Positions 29,919 through 43,219 of a stretch of 64,000 bases of DNA are shown piece after piece. The position numbers and the translations under genes are program-made. A model generated the notes under the pieces. The model was not told the origin of the DNA and did not search any database. It saw nothing but the letters and a program-made list of their open reading frames with translations. Each line of letters opens with the position of its first letter. Position 1 is the stretch's first letter. The DNA comes from Culex pipiens pallens (taxonomy: Eukaryota; Arthropoda; Insecta; Diptera; Culicidae), in the NCBI RefSeq assembly GCF_016801865.2, contig NC_068938.1, positions 1,116,001 to 1,180,000 on the forward strand. Direction: 5' to 3'.

Positions 29919-31030
29919 ATAAAAGGTCACAAAAATCATGTTAAAAATTGAAAATAAAAATTAATATCGACTTTTTTAACTCAAAAACCAAAATAAGTCA
30001 AGCATCTTAAACATATTTCTTTTGGTTTTTTTACGAAATATCTTAAAGTCTCTAAATACCTAAATAATAGTGGATGCCTTTCGCGCCCTCTCCTCCCCTA
30101 CACGGTAATGTATCGGCCCCATCGCTGGTTGGCTGGCCCGCCGCTGGTTCGCCAAAGTAGTGTAATGAATAATTGCCCATGTGGTGGCCACCACGCGGAT
30201 TGCGCAACCTCCAACGTCGGTTCGGCTCGGTCTTCGTTGTCTGCGCCCGAAAACTATCAACCATCAATCCATTGGTGAACAACAAGAAGCAAAAAAAAAA
30301 ATGAAAAAAAAAATTGCAACCATCCATCGCAAAGGGGAGTGAGGGGCCTCAAATTTCATTAGCAATCATCGCTCGTGATTTCTCCATTGGCCGCAGTTTT
30401 CCGGAAGAGTTACGGCGGAGACGTTACGATCTATCCGCCAGGGCCACAACAACAACCGCCGCCCAGGTCCGGTTGGTTGGCTTCCTTTCGCTTTTTTTCT
30501 TTGGCCATCAAGAAGGATGATTCATTACTTGTGCGAAAGAAATTACCGTCCAAAAGTTTTGAGTGAGCAGAGCATCACTTTTTTGTTATACTTTCATGAA
30601 GCGCCTCCTCACTCCTCACTCAGTAAGTAAATGCGACTTTTGTGTGGTAACGCCACCGACTGGTCGGTGGTTCTTTATGGTCCGTTGCTCGATTCGTTGG
30701 CCGCACCGGACCGGACCGGAGGAGAAGCAGAAGAAGCATTAAAAATGTACTAATAAATTTTGATTTTGAACTCATTGAACTTTTGTGGTTGCGGTCGTTC
30801 TTCTCGCGCAAATTATAAACGCGTGTAGACTTTGAGTGAGTTATCTGGTTTGACCATGATTCGAGTGCATGTTGTTTTATCTTGTTTGTTTTATCTTCAT
30901 TATTATTATGTTAGAAATTATATTAATTTGTGAATTTATAGGCTTTATAGCTAACGATAATTTGGATGAATTAGACTCTTGCTGCTTTATTTTTTTTTTC
31001 GAGATCTGTACCTAGTTTATTTTCAAAAGG
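29919..31030. other. No gene seen
   Basis: 30050-30850 is less AT-rich and may be unique, possibly regulatory, sequence. Frames there are below 100 codons with no recognised domain, and no exon-like splice structure is evident. Confidence 0.4.
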
Positions 31031-32130
31031 TATAGAGCAATTCTCTACGAAATCGGTCTTTTTCTTCAATTTTATTTTTTGTATTTTTTAATCAGGCTGA
31101 AACTTTTTTGGTGCCTTCGGTATGCCCAAAGAAGCCATTTTGCATCATTAGTTTGTCCATATAATTTTCCATACAAATTTGGCAGCTGTCCATACAAAAA
31201 TGATGTATGAAAATTCAAAAATCTGTATCTTTTGAAAGAATTTTTTGATCGATATCTCAGCAACTAATGGTCCGATTTTCAATGTTAATATATGAAACAT
31301 TTGTGAAATTTTCCAATCTTTTCGAAAACAATATTTTCAAAATTTTCAAATCAAGACTAACATTTTAAAAGGGCGTAATATTGAATGATTTCACAAATGT
31401 TTCATATATTAACATTGAAAATCGGACCATTAGTTGCTGAGATATCGACATTGAAAAATGGTGGGCTGTTTGGGTGAGACTTAGAAAACATGGGCAAACA
31501 TGTGCACTAATTTTGAAAAATGAAAAACTGCGACTATTTTCAAAAAAGTCACCTAAAAATGGATTTAACATGAAAACGGTGCACTTTATCAAAATTTCAC
31601 TAAAGTACTTTTTGATTGCAAATTCGATTTTACATCGAAAAACGCGACCAAAATTTCGATTTTTTGTCAGTATTGATTCAAAAATTCATAACTCGCTCAA
31701 TGATTTTTTGCACAACCTGGAAATTTCTGAAAAGTTGGCATTTTATGTCCTCTAAAACATATCAAAAAATAAAAAAAATTAAAAATAATGTTTTTTTGCA
31801 AATCAAGTTTTATCGATAAAAAGTTAAATAAAAAAATCACCAAATTTTTTTACCGTGTATCATTTTTTTCCAGTGTAGTCCGTATCCATACCTACAACTT
31901 TGCCGAAGACACCAAATCGATCAAAAAATTCCTTCAAAAGATACAGATTTTTGAATTTTCATACATCATTTTTGTATGGACAGCTGCCAAATTTGTATGG
32001 AAAATTATATGGACAAACTAATGATGCAAAATGGCTTCTTTGGGCATACTGAAGGCACCAAAAAAGTTTCAGCCGGATTAAAAAATACAATAAAAATCGA
32101 ATGACCGAAATCCTAGAGAACTGCTCTATA
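31031..32130. mobile_element. Foldback element with asymmetric arms, TATAGAGCA termini
   Basis: The left end TATAGAGCAATTCTCTACGA pairs with the right end (reverse complement TATAGAGCAGTTCTCTAGGA). Internal blocks occur in both orientations around a centre near 31370 (for example ATTGAAAATCGGACCATTAG and its inverse). The left arm is about 340 bp and the right arm about 745 bp, so the left has lost sequence. TA dinucleotides flank both ends. Only scrambled short frames are present, with no transposase. Confidence 0.8.
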
Positions 32131-33480
32131 ATAAACCAACAGGTAAGCAAGATACAATTCTTCGTATAACTGTTGATTCCGTGAAAGAAAATACTTGGTT
32201 AGCAATTATGCATTGAAGTGTAACGATGGAACAGACTTGGTGTTCGACCTGAGAACAAGTTTTTTTTTGTGTTTTTTTAGTTTACATAAAACTAAACTTT
32301 ATAATTCTTAAACTTCAGAATCGTTCCTAAACTACATGGGAAAATTATGTGTAGAACGGCAGTACCGAAATTCCAAAATAAAACGTTACTCAATCCACCT
32401 GGTTGGTGCCTTCCTCGCATCCATAAAGTGAATACACTACACAGCCTCAAAAAAGGGTATAACACTTATTTTTATCAAAATATCTGAGATCCGGCCTCAA
32501 AAAAGTGTTTAAATAACACTTAGGTGCTCCTAACTTTTGATGGGGTTGTCAGATCTTCAATCTTTTGAACGCGTTGGAAAGGTCTTTCAAATACCTTTCT
32601 AACAATGTATAGCATGACGAGTTTTCTTACAAAACCACCCTTTTTACAATCTTCCGAAGTTTAGCTAAAATCGTTTTTTAGCATAACTTTTGAAGTACTT
32701 ATCTAAACTTCCTAATAATTACTAGGGTCTTGTGGGACCCCAAGGCGGATCGAATGAGACCAAAACGGTCCAAATCGGTTCAGCCAGTCCGGAGATAATA
32801 CATTTGTTCAGAATTTGATTCTGAGTCGATAAGCATAGGTGAAGGTGGGTCTACGAGGTCGAATAATAAAGTTAATTTTTCGAGTGATTTTGTAGCGTTT
32901 CCTGAGGAAGGCAAAAATACCAATTACGAAAATACCGAGCGGACAAAAAAGTTGACAAAAAGTTAAAATTTCTCAACATTTACACTACATATTTCTTCAA
33001 ACTTTAATTGAACACTTTATAGAATCTCAAGGAAGCTTTATTTTTTTTATTCCTTAGACACATGGCACGACAAAATGATCATTTAAGTCGATTTTTATTT
33101 ATTCTTTTATTATTTTTTGTACTTTTGATCCTTGGTCCTAACCTGGTCACAGCACCTAAAAGGACCTAATAAAAATAAGTTATGAAAAAAGACATTTAAG
33201 GCTCATTATAAAAATCTTTTGATGGCCCAACCTATGAAAGGTCAAATTTAGGTTTCTTACCCTATTTTCATTCCCGTTTCTATAATTCTGCATGAAAATT
33301 TTGAAATTTTGATCTAATATATGATCATACTTTTCATACATAACTTTAGAATAACTTATCAGATCTTCAAGTAATTCAATAAAGCATTATGGGGTATCAA
33401 ATTCTACAACTGAATTGGATTCGAAATGTTCAAATTTAGGCCAATCCATTCCAAACCCCAAATCACGCCGTTGCAGTTTC
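32131..33480. repeat. Degenerate repeats; no gene seen
   Basis: 32450-32930 is the opposite-orientation relative of 26900-27240 (GGGGTTGTCAGATCTTCAAT, ACAAAACCACCC, TTTTTCGAGTGATTTTGTAG). The remainder is AT-rich with phrases such as AAAGGACCTAATAAAAATAA that recur elsewhere in the window. Confidence 0.5.
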
Positions 33481-35520
33481 AGTCGCGCGATAGAGAGCAA
33501 TAGGCGCAACTCTCAAGTTTGTTAAGTTCATTTCGTATCATTTTTTTTTTTCTACTTCTCCACCCTAAACCCCTGCGCGAGTTCAGGAGGTTTGCTCGCA
33601 TAAAGTGGGTACAACGAAACCGCGCGATTCCAAAACGCGATTGTTACGAAAAGACCGCAGACGGACGGGGCCAATCCGTCAGGCTGCTCCAACCAGTAGA
33701 TTAGTAGAGTTGGGTTGGAGAGAGAGAGAGCGATGCTTTGAATGTGTTATGCAAAGGAAATATGATAGCTTCGGATCGTGCACCCAAGACATGCCCAACC
33801 GCGATCGTGTTGGTACTAGGGTAAAGGGATGTATTTTTGATCTTGGAAAGATTTGAGATTTAAAAAAAATGGTAATTAGCAAAATATTGATTAATGAATA
33901 CAAAATCTATTTATTTTAAAATTCAAAGTGTCCAAGATTCCCTTCGTCACCCTACACACCAGTAACCCAATTCAGTTGGTAAGTGTTTGAAGTGGAAAAC
34001 AAACTTTTCAAAAACCGAAAGGTTACCAGCAGCCACATATGGAGAGGGGCCTTCAAAGGAGGAGAGACACGATTATCTCTACCAGTGTTGTTGTTGTTTG
34101 CTAGCTGGCTGGCTGATTGTTTACCTTTAGAGACATCGTTCCCATAAATCGTTCCACGAGGTGCCAACACAAATGCACGTGAAATTGGGTGATTTGGCTA
34201 CCAACCACACAATACGTGTGAGATACTCAATTTTATCTCACCACAACACGATTTAAATACACACAACACACACGAGAGAGAGAGAGAGAAGAGTTGTTTA
34301 CAACATTATAATACCTATACGAGATGTTTGATAGTAAATCTCTCACACATGAACAAAGAAGAAAAAATGCGTTTCAAAGGTTTTAAAAGTCGGCTTCTCA
34401 TAAGTAGCTACTGCTGGTTGGTTGGTTAGTTGATGGCCTTCTGCTTCTTCCGAGACGACAGCTGAAGAGAGTTGAAACGCAAAAACGATCTGCCCACCAG
34501 CACAGCACCCAAGCCGTGTGACACTGTTTTGAATTCCAATCTCGCAACAAGTGACTTAAAAAGGTGCAACACCAACTCAGCAAAGTTCATCAACTCAAGT
34601 CAGCCGCGACGCGGTGATTTCAGATAATGCCTTGTGAGTGTTTTGGCTGGATGTGAGTTGAATTAAATATGATTTAATTATTTAGCAATCATAAATAAAT
34701 GTGCTTTGTTTGCTTTTTTCAACATTGCAGGCAATTTTTCAAACACACTGTTTGGCTTTGGACGCAAATTTGAAGGTGACTGCGTAAGCCAACATCTGTT
34801 CTAGCTTTAAATAATGTTTAAAAGATCAATGTCTCGTCACACGACGACGGCGACGACGACGCCGGTGTAGTCGCGTTACATGAGTTAAAAGTTGGTGCTT
34901 ATTTTTAGATTGAATATGCGAGTTTTACTAGCGCTGTCCAAAGCGTGGCTCTGAACTGTCCGATTTAGAAAAAAAATCTACCGTTTTAGTTGAAAATATG
35001 AGTTGCTTCTAATTTTGTCGAAAGAATTAATCACTTTAAATGAAATGATGAGAAATCCAAAAAATATTGAAATTGGGATAAATTTGTAAAAAAGCCAAGC
35101 TTTAGACAGCATAACAAAATAAGTTGCCAGGCATTGTCAACCAGGGCTTGGATGGTGACTAAAATTGAGCGACATTTGAAAGTGCATTCAGTCAGCATTC
35201 ATAATCGACAACGATATTTTTGAATACTAACAAAAATTACCTATCATGATCTGACGACCGTCAGTGAGCGCACACGAAGTTGAAACGAACGAAATCGTGC
35301 TCTGCACTCAAGCAGCCACCCTCTCTCTTTTTCCTTCTCTCATCCTCTATTTTTCTTGCTCATGCGTTAAAAATTAATATTTAAAATGTCAATTTCTATC
35401 AGCAAAAATATGCCAAACCTTTTGCACATGACGTAGCTATATTGGGTTTTCATTAGAAATTTTGAAAATTCGCCATTTTTACTTTACCAACATTGCTGTA
35501 TCTTGACTATGAAGTGACAA
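33481..35520. other. No gene seen; mixed-composition DNA
   Basis: Contains GA-dinucleotide runs (33718-33732 and 34274-34291) and a (GAC)n stretch near 34844-34862. 33480-34640 is GC-richer than its surroundings and could include regulatory sequence of the presumed HECTD1 intron. I find no supported exon. Confidence 0.4.
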
Positions 35521-36290
35521 AACTAATATTTCCAAAAGCAAAACTATTCAGCAACAAATTACTTGATAGATAATGGCAATGATTTTGGCATCGAATCCTG
35601 TTCCAGAGATACGATTTTCAGAAAAAAAAATTAATATTGAAAAGATATGTTTGATGGTGCAAAATCTGGTTCTAGAGACAAACATTTGCCTAAAAAATAT
35701 GAAAAATGCGGTTAAAAATATTTTTAAGAGAACCACTATTTTTAAAAACCAAAATTTTATAATCATGCTTTGCTGTTGAAAAGGTTGTATACCTTTATAA
35801 ATAATTTACATAATTTAATAGTTTAGACTAAATTATAAAAACATATTTTTATTGAAATGAGTGAAAAATTTCGCAAAAGTTTCATTTTTTAACATTGAAA
35901 ATCGGACCAATAGTTTCCAAGATATCGTCAGTTGAAAATTACAGGGTAATTAGGTGACACTTTAAAAAATCATTTTTAACGATTTGAATTATGTATGAGG
36001 CTGTATTTCAGAAACTAATTTTCAAAGACTCAGAGAGAAAATTGTAAGAAATTTTATCAACTTAAAAAAAATCATTGACGCTTTTCTTTTAAAATGCAAA
36101 ATAAAACACCGAAATGAAATCGAAAATGTATACCTAAAAGTATCTATAACTTAAAAACGGTACATTTTTTTTTCGATTACAAATTCGATAAAAAAATATG
36201 TTTAATCTTTTTTCACAGTTTTTTTTATATTTTCCAAAAAAAAACACGTTTTTTTCAAAATTTCATGTCTCCTTAACCAGATTGTGCACC
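35521..36290 (+). repeat. Diverged foldback-family arm
   Basis: TTTCGCAAAAGTTTCATTTTTTAACATTGAAAATCGGACCA-type sequence at about 35869-35908 (a shorter relative is at 43783) and ACTTAAAAACGGTAC near 36150 match the foldback family in order. No coding potential. Confidence 0.55.
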
Positions 36291-36317
36291 ATAACGCCCT
36301 ATGGCTTAGAAGATGTA

Positions 36318-36468
36318 TGGGGTTTTTTTTTAAAGTTCCAATAGACTAAATTTTTAGTTTTTGCTTTTTGTGTGTTTTTTCATACCCCTGATGTCAAGGC
36401 GGTTTCAAAAACACCCAAAAAGCAAAAACTGAAAATTTGGTTTATTGGACTTTTAAAAAAAAACTCCA
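36318..36468. mobile_element. Small foldback (~150 bp)
   Basis: The two halves are inverse copies: AGTTCCAATAGACTAAATTT and TTTAGTTTTTGCTTTTTG on the left match the reverse complement of CAAAAAGCAAAAACTGAAAA and TTTGGTTTATTGGACTTT on the right. The centre is near 36395. It abuts the large palindrome. Confidence 0.65.
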
Positions 36469-36471
36469 GAT

Positions 36472-38384
36472 GAGCAATTCTCTACCAAAACCGGAAATGG
36501 ATTTTATTTGTATTTTTTTATTTGGCTCAAACTTTGTGGGGGCCTTCCCTATGACCAAATAAGCTATTTTGTGTGATTGGTTCATCCATACAAGTCTCCA
36601 TACAATTTTGGCTGCTGTCCATACAAAAATGGTATGTAAATATTCAAACAGCTGTAACTTTTGAGTGAATTTTCTGATCAATTTGGTGTCTTCGGCAAAG
36701 TTGTAGGTATTGTTGAGGACTTTTGAGAAAAAAATAGGTACACGGAAAAAAAAATTTGCAGATTTTTTAATCAACTTTTTTTTCACTAAAACTCAATTTC
36801 CCAAAATAAGTATTTTTTGATTTTCGAGATTTTTTGATATGTTTTAGGGGACAAAAATCCGCAACTTTTGAGCCATAGAGAAACATGGTCAAAAAATCTG
36901 CCGCCGAGTTATGAATTTTTGAAAAAACAGTGATTTTTGAAAAAATCGAAGTTTCATGCAAAAACAAGAGTGACATTATTTTATAATGCAAAATTGAATT
37001 TGCAATCGAAAAGTACTTTACAGATTTTTTGATAAAGGGCTCCGTTTTCAAGATATAGCCACCGAAAGTTTGATTTTAGCGAAATATTTGCAGTTTTTCA
37101 ATTTTTAAAAATAGTGACCATGAGTGACCATTTCTAAAAATATTTTTTTTTGAAAAGTTCAGAAAATTTGCTATAAAATTGTCTAAGAGACATTGAAGAT
37201 TGGACCTCGGGTTGCTGAGATAGAGCCGCTTTAAGAAAAAGAAACACGAAAATTGAAGTTTTCTTAATCTCACCAAAACAACCCACCATTTTCTAATGAC
37301 CATATCTCAGCAACTAATGGTCCGATTTTCAATGTTAATACATGAAACATTCGTGAAATTTTCCGATCTTTTCGAAAAAAATATTTTGAATTTTAAGCAT
37401 TTTAAATGGGCGTAATATTCAATGTTTGGCCCTTTTAAAATGTTAGTCTTGATTTAAAAAATTTCAAAATATTTTTTTCGAAAAGATCGGAAAATTTCAC
37501 GAATGTTTCATGTATTAACATTGATAATCGGACCATTAGTTGCTGAGATATCGTCATTAGAAAATGGTGGGTTGTTTTGGTGAGATTAAGAAAACTTCAA
37601 TTTTCGTGTTTCTTTTTCTTAAAGCGGCTCTATCTCAGCAACCCGAGGTCCAATCTTCAATGTTTCTTAGACAATTTTATAGCAAATTTTCTGAACTTTT
37701 CAAAAAAAATATTTTTAGAAATGGTCACTCATGGTCACTATTTTTAAAAATTGAAAAACTGCAAATATTTCGCTAAAATCAAACTTTCGGTGGCTATATC
37801 TTGAAAACGGAGCCCTTTATCAAAAAATCTGTAGAGTACTTTTCGATTGCAAATTCAATTTTGCATTATAAAATAATGTCACTCTTGTTTTTGCATGAAA
37901 CTTCGATTTTTTTCCAAAAATCACTGTTTTTTCAAAAATTCATAACTCGGCGGCAGATTTTTTGACCATGTTTCTCTATGGCTCAAAAGTTGCGGATTTT
38001 TGTCCCCTAAAACATATCAAAAAATCTCGAAAATCAAAAAATAAGTATTTTGGGAAATTGAGTTTTAGTGAAAAAAAAGTTTATTTAAAAAATCTGCAAA
38101 TTTTTTTTTTCCGTTTTACCTATTTTTTTCTCAAAAGTCCTCAACAATACCTACAATTTTGCCGAAGACACCAAATTGATCAGAAAATTCACTCAAAAGT
38201 TACAGCTGTTTGAATATTTACATACCAGCAGCCAAAATTGTATGGAGACTTGTATGGGTGAACCAATGACGCAATATAGCTTATTTGGTCATAGGGAAGG
38301 CCCCCAATAAGTTTAAGTCAAATCAAAAAATACAAAAAATAAAATTGGTCGAAATCGGCCGATTTCGTAGAGAGTTGCTCAGAT
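36472..38384. mobile_element. 1.9-kb nearly symmetrical palindrome (large foldback element)
   Basis: Two arms of about 940 bp are inverted copies around a centre at about 37427. Frames at 37076-37303 (minus) and 37564-37776 (plus) end with the same peptide over dozens of residues because the arms are near-identical. The ends (TGAGCAATTCTCTACC at 36471 and AGAGAGTTGCTCAGA at 38369) match the termini of the 31031-32130 element. Arms this similar and this long would fold into a long hairpin if transcribed. No transposase is visible. Confidence 0.9.
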
Positions 38385-39536
38385 GTCTTTTAAGTCCACT
38401 AAAACATACCAACAAAATTCTAAAATAAAAAATATACTCAATTTGGGAATTAAACTTTAAGTGATAAAAATTTTAACAAAATAACTGAGTTTTTATTCCT
38501 TGTGCCTTTTTTTTTTTTTTTTTTGAAAGTCCTGATCATAACCTACAATTTTGCCGAAGATACCAAATCGACCAGAAAATCCATTTGTAACCATTTTGTA
38601 TGACCAGCCCCCAACATTGTATGGATGTATGGAGACTTGTATGGAAAAACGAATAATGCAAAATGTTTTCTTTTGACAAAGGAATTGTATGAACAATGTT
38701 TCATCGAAATAAAAAAAAAAATACAAAGAAAATTCGATTTGCGAAATCGCAGAGAACCACTCATTTTGCAAATTTACGAGAGTAGCATAACGTTAATGAT
38801 GGATTAAGCCATTTTGTAATACTTTTTGCATGCTCTTTTTACTAGCTGTCGACGTGCCTCCCAAGCTGTGATGCTAACGAAGCGACGATCTTGAATTTCT
38901 TGAGTATAGCTATCATTGAATGAATGAAGTATCAGTCTGTTATAACTACTTCTAGTTTTTCTGATTTTCTGGCAAAACAACAGGATTGAACGCGTTGTAA
39001 CATGTTGGCCACACGACGCGACCGCGACCCTCCCTGTCGCTAATACTGACACCAGAGATTGGCACACACTCCTCTATCTCTAGACACTCTAGTTTGACGC
39101 GAATGAGAGAGTGAGTGAATGTGTGTCTTGTCTCGGTGCCCATTATATGCAGAAAAGCGAAAGGAATCTGGGTCGGATGCGAAGCGAAATTAGGTTGAAC
39201 CCTTGCTGGCCAGCACCCCAGCGCCAAAGCCAAGCCAACGCCAATCCCGTCACACTAATACTCTACTATTCACGGGGCAATTAAGCTCAACCCAGAAGCA
39301 ACAGTGATTGTATAATTAACGAGCACAAACTGTGGCACGAGATCTCGTCGGTTGGTCGGTCGGTTCACTTTCCGTCCCAGTTTATGACACTGTCGCCGAG
39401 CTCTGATTGCCAATAAATCATAGCTCCCATAACCGGAAAGATTTACATACAGCAAGGGAGGGTGGGGGGTGGGGTGCGGTGCGAGTTTGAGCTCGATTTC
39501 GTACTAATTTATTTCATCTCTATTCGTTTTTCGCAG
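38385..39536. other. Foldback fragment then unique-looking DNA; ends at a splice acceptor
   Basis: 38490-38770 is another foldback-family fragment (AATTTTGCCGAAGATACC, GGAGACTTGTATGGAAAAAC). 38800-39530 is GC-richer and has no supported frame. It ends with a good acceptor, TATTCGTTTTTCGCAG. Confidence 0.45.
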
Positions 39537-40172
39537 ATCGTCAAAGTCGTCGCGAGTGTGATTTCGAAATCGAGATGCTGTGAAAGGAGGAGAAAAATCT
39601 GGATTAAACAGGTGACTGAGGCTGGAGCACGACCGAGAAGAGAGAAGAGTTCAAAGTTTGTTGTGAACGTGTCCTTTTCGAATCTGCACACAACAAGAAG
39701 AATAAATAAAGAAGCAACACAAGTTGATTGAAGTGAAAATAATAGCAAAGTGCAAGTGGTCGGTTGGTCGAGGCACACAAAAGAAGTGTGATTTGAACTT
39801 TCTCGCCAATTTGACACGCGCGCCTTCAGCCACAATCAATAGAAAGAAAGGAATCAAAATAAATTGTGTTACAGAAGAGGAAAAAAAACTACAATTATCC
39901 TATCGGAAACGGTTGTTTTTGTCGGCGCAGAAAAAAAAGTAGCTCAGTGGAGAAGCGCGAGAGCCAGTTTTGCTTGATGAGTTGTTGTAGGTGAAGAGAT
40001 TTGGAGTGGTGAAGGAGTGAAGAAGGGGAAGAAGTAGGAGAAGAAGAAGAAAACAGACTAGTGGATTATCTTCCGGAGGAAAAGAAGCAGGAACACCGAA
40101 GACGACGGCTCAACGTAGTGGCAGCAGCAGCAGCGGCGGAGCGAACCCACTCCGCACCCAGCTTGCGCCAAG
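39537..40172 (+). promoter_or_regulatory. Candidate 5'UTR exon (probably HECTD1)
   Basis: A 636-bp purine-rich stretch lies between a strong acceptor (TTTTTCGCAG at 39536) and a strong donor (GCGCCAAG|GTGAGCTC at 40173). Every frame has stops, so it would be non-coding. Its GAAGAAG/GGAGGAG content resembles exonic splicing enhancers. HECTD1's first coding exon begins exactly at a splice acceptor, so an exon of this type is expected upstream. Linkage across about 16 kb of intron is inference. Confidence 0.4.
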
Positions 40173-40412
40173 GTGAGCTCTAATTTGAGAATGTCTCTAA
40201 TATTTAAAAAAATTAAAATCAATGTTCAAATGAAAATTAGGAAGACTTGAACACAATATTTTTTTTTTATTTCTTTTGAAAAATGTTGCAAGCTCATCGA
40301 CGGTGCCATCAGAAGCAAGGCGCTCGAGAAATGGGCATTTTCGTCAAGATTTTTTTTTTTTTTTTGCTCGCATTGCATCTGAACATAATACTAATAATAA
40401 TACTAATAATTA

Positions 40413-40681
40413 CTGCCCATACTTGAAAATTCGGCTATTATGCCAAATCAAGTATTCCGAGAAAAACGCGTTTTAGTGTTTGTCACAAAATCTCCGTCAA
40501 GGCAATTTTCCATAAGAGTGGCATATAAGCCGATTGGTTTTTCGCATCGGCAGCCAAATCTAAACACTATTTCAGTCAAATTCAAGTTCCAGAAGATGCG
40601 TTGGAACATCCTCTACCATCTGGTGCTAATATCTCGTTTTTGCTAAAAGTGGATATTAGACGTTTTTTCAGTGGTGGGCAG
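40413..40681. mobile_element. Short MITE form of the CTGCCCAT TIR element
   Basis: A 269-bp element with ends CTGCCCATACTTGAAAATTC and (reverse) CTGCCCACCACTGAAAAAAC. It is flanked by the 17-bp direct repeat AATAATACTAATAATTA (40396-40412 and 40682-40698). The body matches 24132-24381. The join to its left end follows TATGCCAAATC, where the long form at 23521 diverges. It is therefore an internal-deletion derivative. Confidence 0.82.
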
Positions 40682-40698
40682 AATAATACTAATAATTA

Positions 40699-43175
40699 TT
40701 AACATATCATAATTTCAACTTTTTGTTTCCTTCTCAAATATTCTGCGGACGAGACGACGGTCGACCGCTGCTGGTTTATTGTCCACCGTTTGTCGCATTT
40801 CGCTTTGAAACCACTTGCCACCGAGACGACAATCCATTCGCGTGTAATTTCTTCTTTTGTACGCCCTCGACTCGAAACAAACACAGCAAAACAAAAAAAA
40901 AACGAGCAGTGTGGCGTGGCGTGGTGACACACTACTGTCGCAGAGTGAAAGGAGCGGTTTTACGGGCTTTGACACTGGTCGACGTAAAATTTTCTTTATT
41001 GTTTTATACGAAATTTTTAAATTGTGCAATTTTGAAAATCAGCTTCAAGATTTTTCAGTGCAATTTTTGTCACCAGTGTAATCGTCACCCAGTGTAATGT
41101 TGTGCACCGTTGGAGAGTTGATAGATTACCTTTGTTGTCATCGCCGCTCGAAAGTCGAGGCAAAAAGTGTCTCACTGAGCAAAGGCACTTGGCATCAAGA
41201 GGCACCAGAGGCGGTCAATTTTCGACGGTTCAAGAAGTACAACAACAAAAAAACAATGTCAAATTGCACCATGTGAGAGTTTGTTGTTTGTTGTACTCAA
41301 ACAACACAAAAGTCATCCAACTTTTGGTTGGAAAGGAAGGAAGAAAGGAGGGAAAATGGTACAAGTGTCACACACAAATCAGACAATAGCTTCAAAGAGC
41401 TTTTTTATTGCTGCACCAAAAATGGATTTACCTACATTGTTTACAAGGAGTTTTTAAGGGTAAGGTGGCCTATTGTGGGCTTTGGAACATGATATTTTTC
41501 ATTTTTGTCATGAATTAATTCAATTCAATTTAGAGCTAAAACTAACAATTTCGAAAAAAAAATTTAAAAAAAATCTACTTCAATGAGTAAAACTTAAAGT
41601 AACAATCAAACGAACCCACCACTGCATTAGCTGCAGCAGCAGCAGTTCCATTTCCTCATCATTATTTATTCTCCTCAGTCTTCTCAGCACTTTATACCAC
41701 ACCGACAACGACCGACTTGGCTCTGTTCGCCGATGTGTCTTGGCTTTCTTGGTAAAAGGTGAGAGAGTGTGTCCCTCGATTTTCTTTCTTCGATCGTGGT
41801 TACGTTACGTTACACGTTGAGTTTGCTTTTTTCTGCAATTCGTTCCTGGTTGGATAATTTGGAAGGAAAGGTTAGCTAACATATTTGTTAGCACTTTCAA
41901 AAATATAATTAAAGAACAAATCGATTTTTTACGGTATTGTAACGTGTTAGTATAATTTTAAATTATTTCAAATCAACACAATTTTTTTTTTAAGACATTC
42001 CTATTTTTACTCAACTTCAATGAATTTTCTTCGCAAAAAATAGTTCGCGGCGCCACTTTGAGTCAGCAGAAACATGCTGCTGGTAGAGGTACAGTGATCT
42101 ATTGCTGGCAGTGTATTGGTGTGACGGTCTGTGGTTTGTTAAATTCTGCAGAAAAACGGCAGCAGCAACTCTTTCCACGAACTTCTTGCGGCCACGACCG
42201 CCGCCACTGCCACTTCTGCTAACTGCAGCATGGTACTATGGCGCTATACACTATTTATAGTCGCAGAAAGGTCATCTCGTGACTAGAGGTAAAGTTTCTT
42301 CTTACCAGGCTGGGAGGCCGGCCCGTAACGAATGGCTTTATTTGTTGATTTAATGTTTTTTTTTTCTTGCTTTCGCATTTATGCGTAAACAATTTTCTGC
42401 GCAAATTACTTCGCGGAATGTCACACATGGTGGTCGTTCTTCTTAAATAACTATTTTTTTCTAATTTTTGAAGAACATTTGGTTCAGTTAAACTTATCAG
42501 CAAATATTTGTGTTAGATGAACTTTGAGCAATTTCAATATTGAACATCTACTAGCTTTATTGTTGCTGTCCTTATCAGATAATTGGTACTTCAAAGCGTA
42601 AGTTTCAAATAAGTCAAAACATGTTCTGATAGTTTTATTTACAAAAACTTGTCCTTATTTTATTACATTTTCTTTTTAATATACACATTTTCCCTGTCTT
42701 TCTATAGTTTTATATCGAAAACCTGGACAAAAAAAGATTAAAAATTGTAAAATTAAAATTAAATTTGCTATCAAACAGTACCTACCTTACAATTTTCGAT
42801 GTTAAAATTTAGATTTTTTTCGCATTTTTGGATTTAAAAATACTTCTTGAAAGAAAAACACCACCGAAAAAAATATTTTTGCAAAGCTTAGATAATTTTC
42901 TCTCTGGAACTTTGAAAATTCGACAATTAGTTTCTTAGATACAGCCTCAAAAAGAATTCGGATTGATAAAAATGATTTTTTCAAGTGTCAGCCTTTAATT
43001 GTCAACTTAACTTATATTGGAAACTGTTGACCGATTTTCAATGTTAAAAAATGAAAAATAATTTCAAAATTTTTAAATCTAGCTTTACTTTTGAAAAGGT
43101 CTTAAAATAGATAATTTTCTTAATTTCATAAATTAGACCAAAATATATTTTTTAAATACAGTAAACCAAGCTTCC
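40699..43175. other. No gene seen
   Basis: 40700-41400 is less AT-rich, with short frames on both strands and no domain. 41460-41490 (GGGTAAGGTGGCCTATTGTG) resembles 49302-49330 and is probably a transposon end. 41600-42250 contains GCAGCAGCAG triplets. No exon is supported. Confidence 0.4.
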
Positions 43176-43219
43176 CATGCGCCAGTGCCAACGCACACCG
43201 CGGGTTTGGTTTTCTAGCT

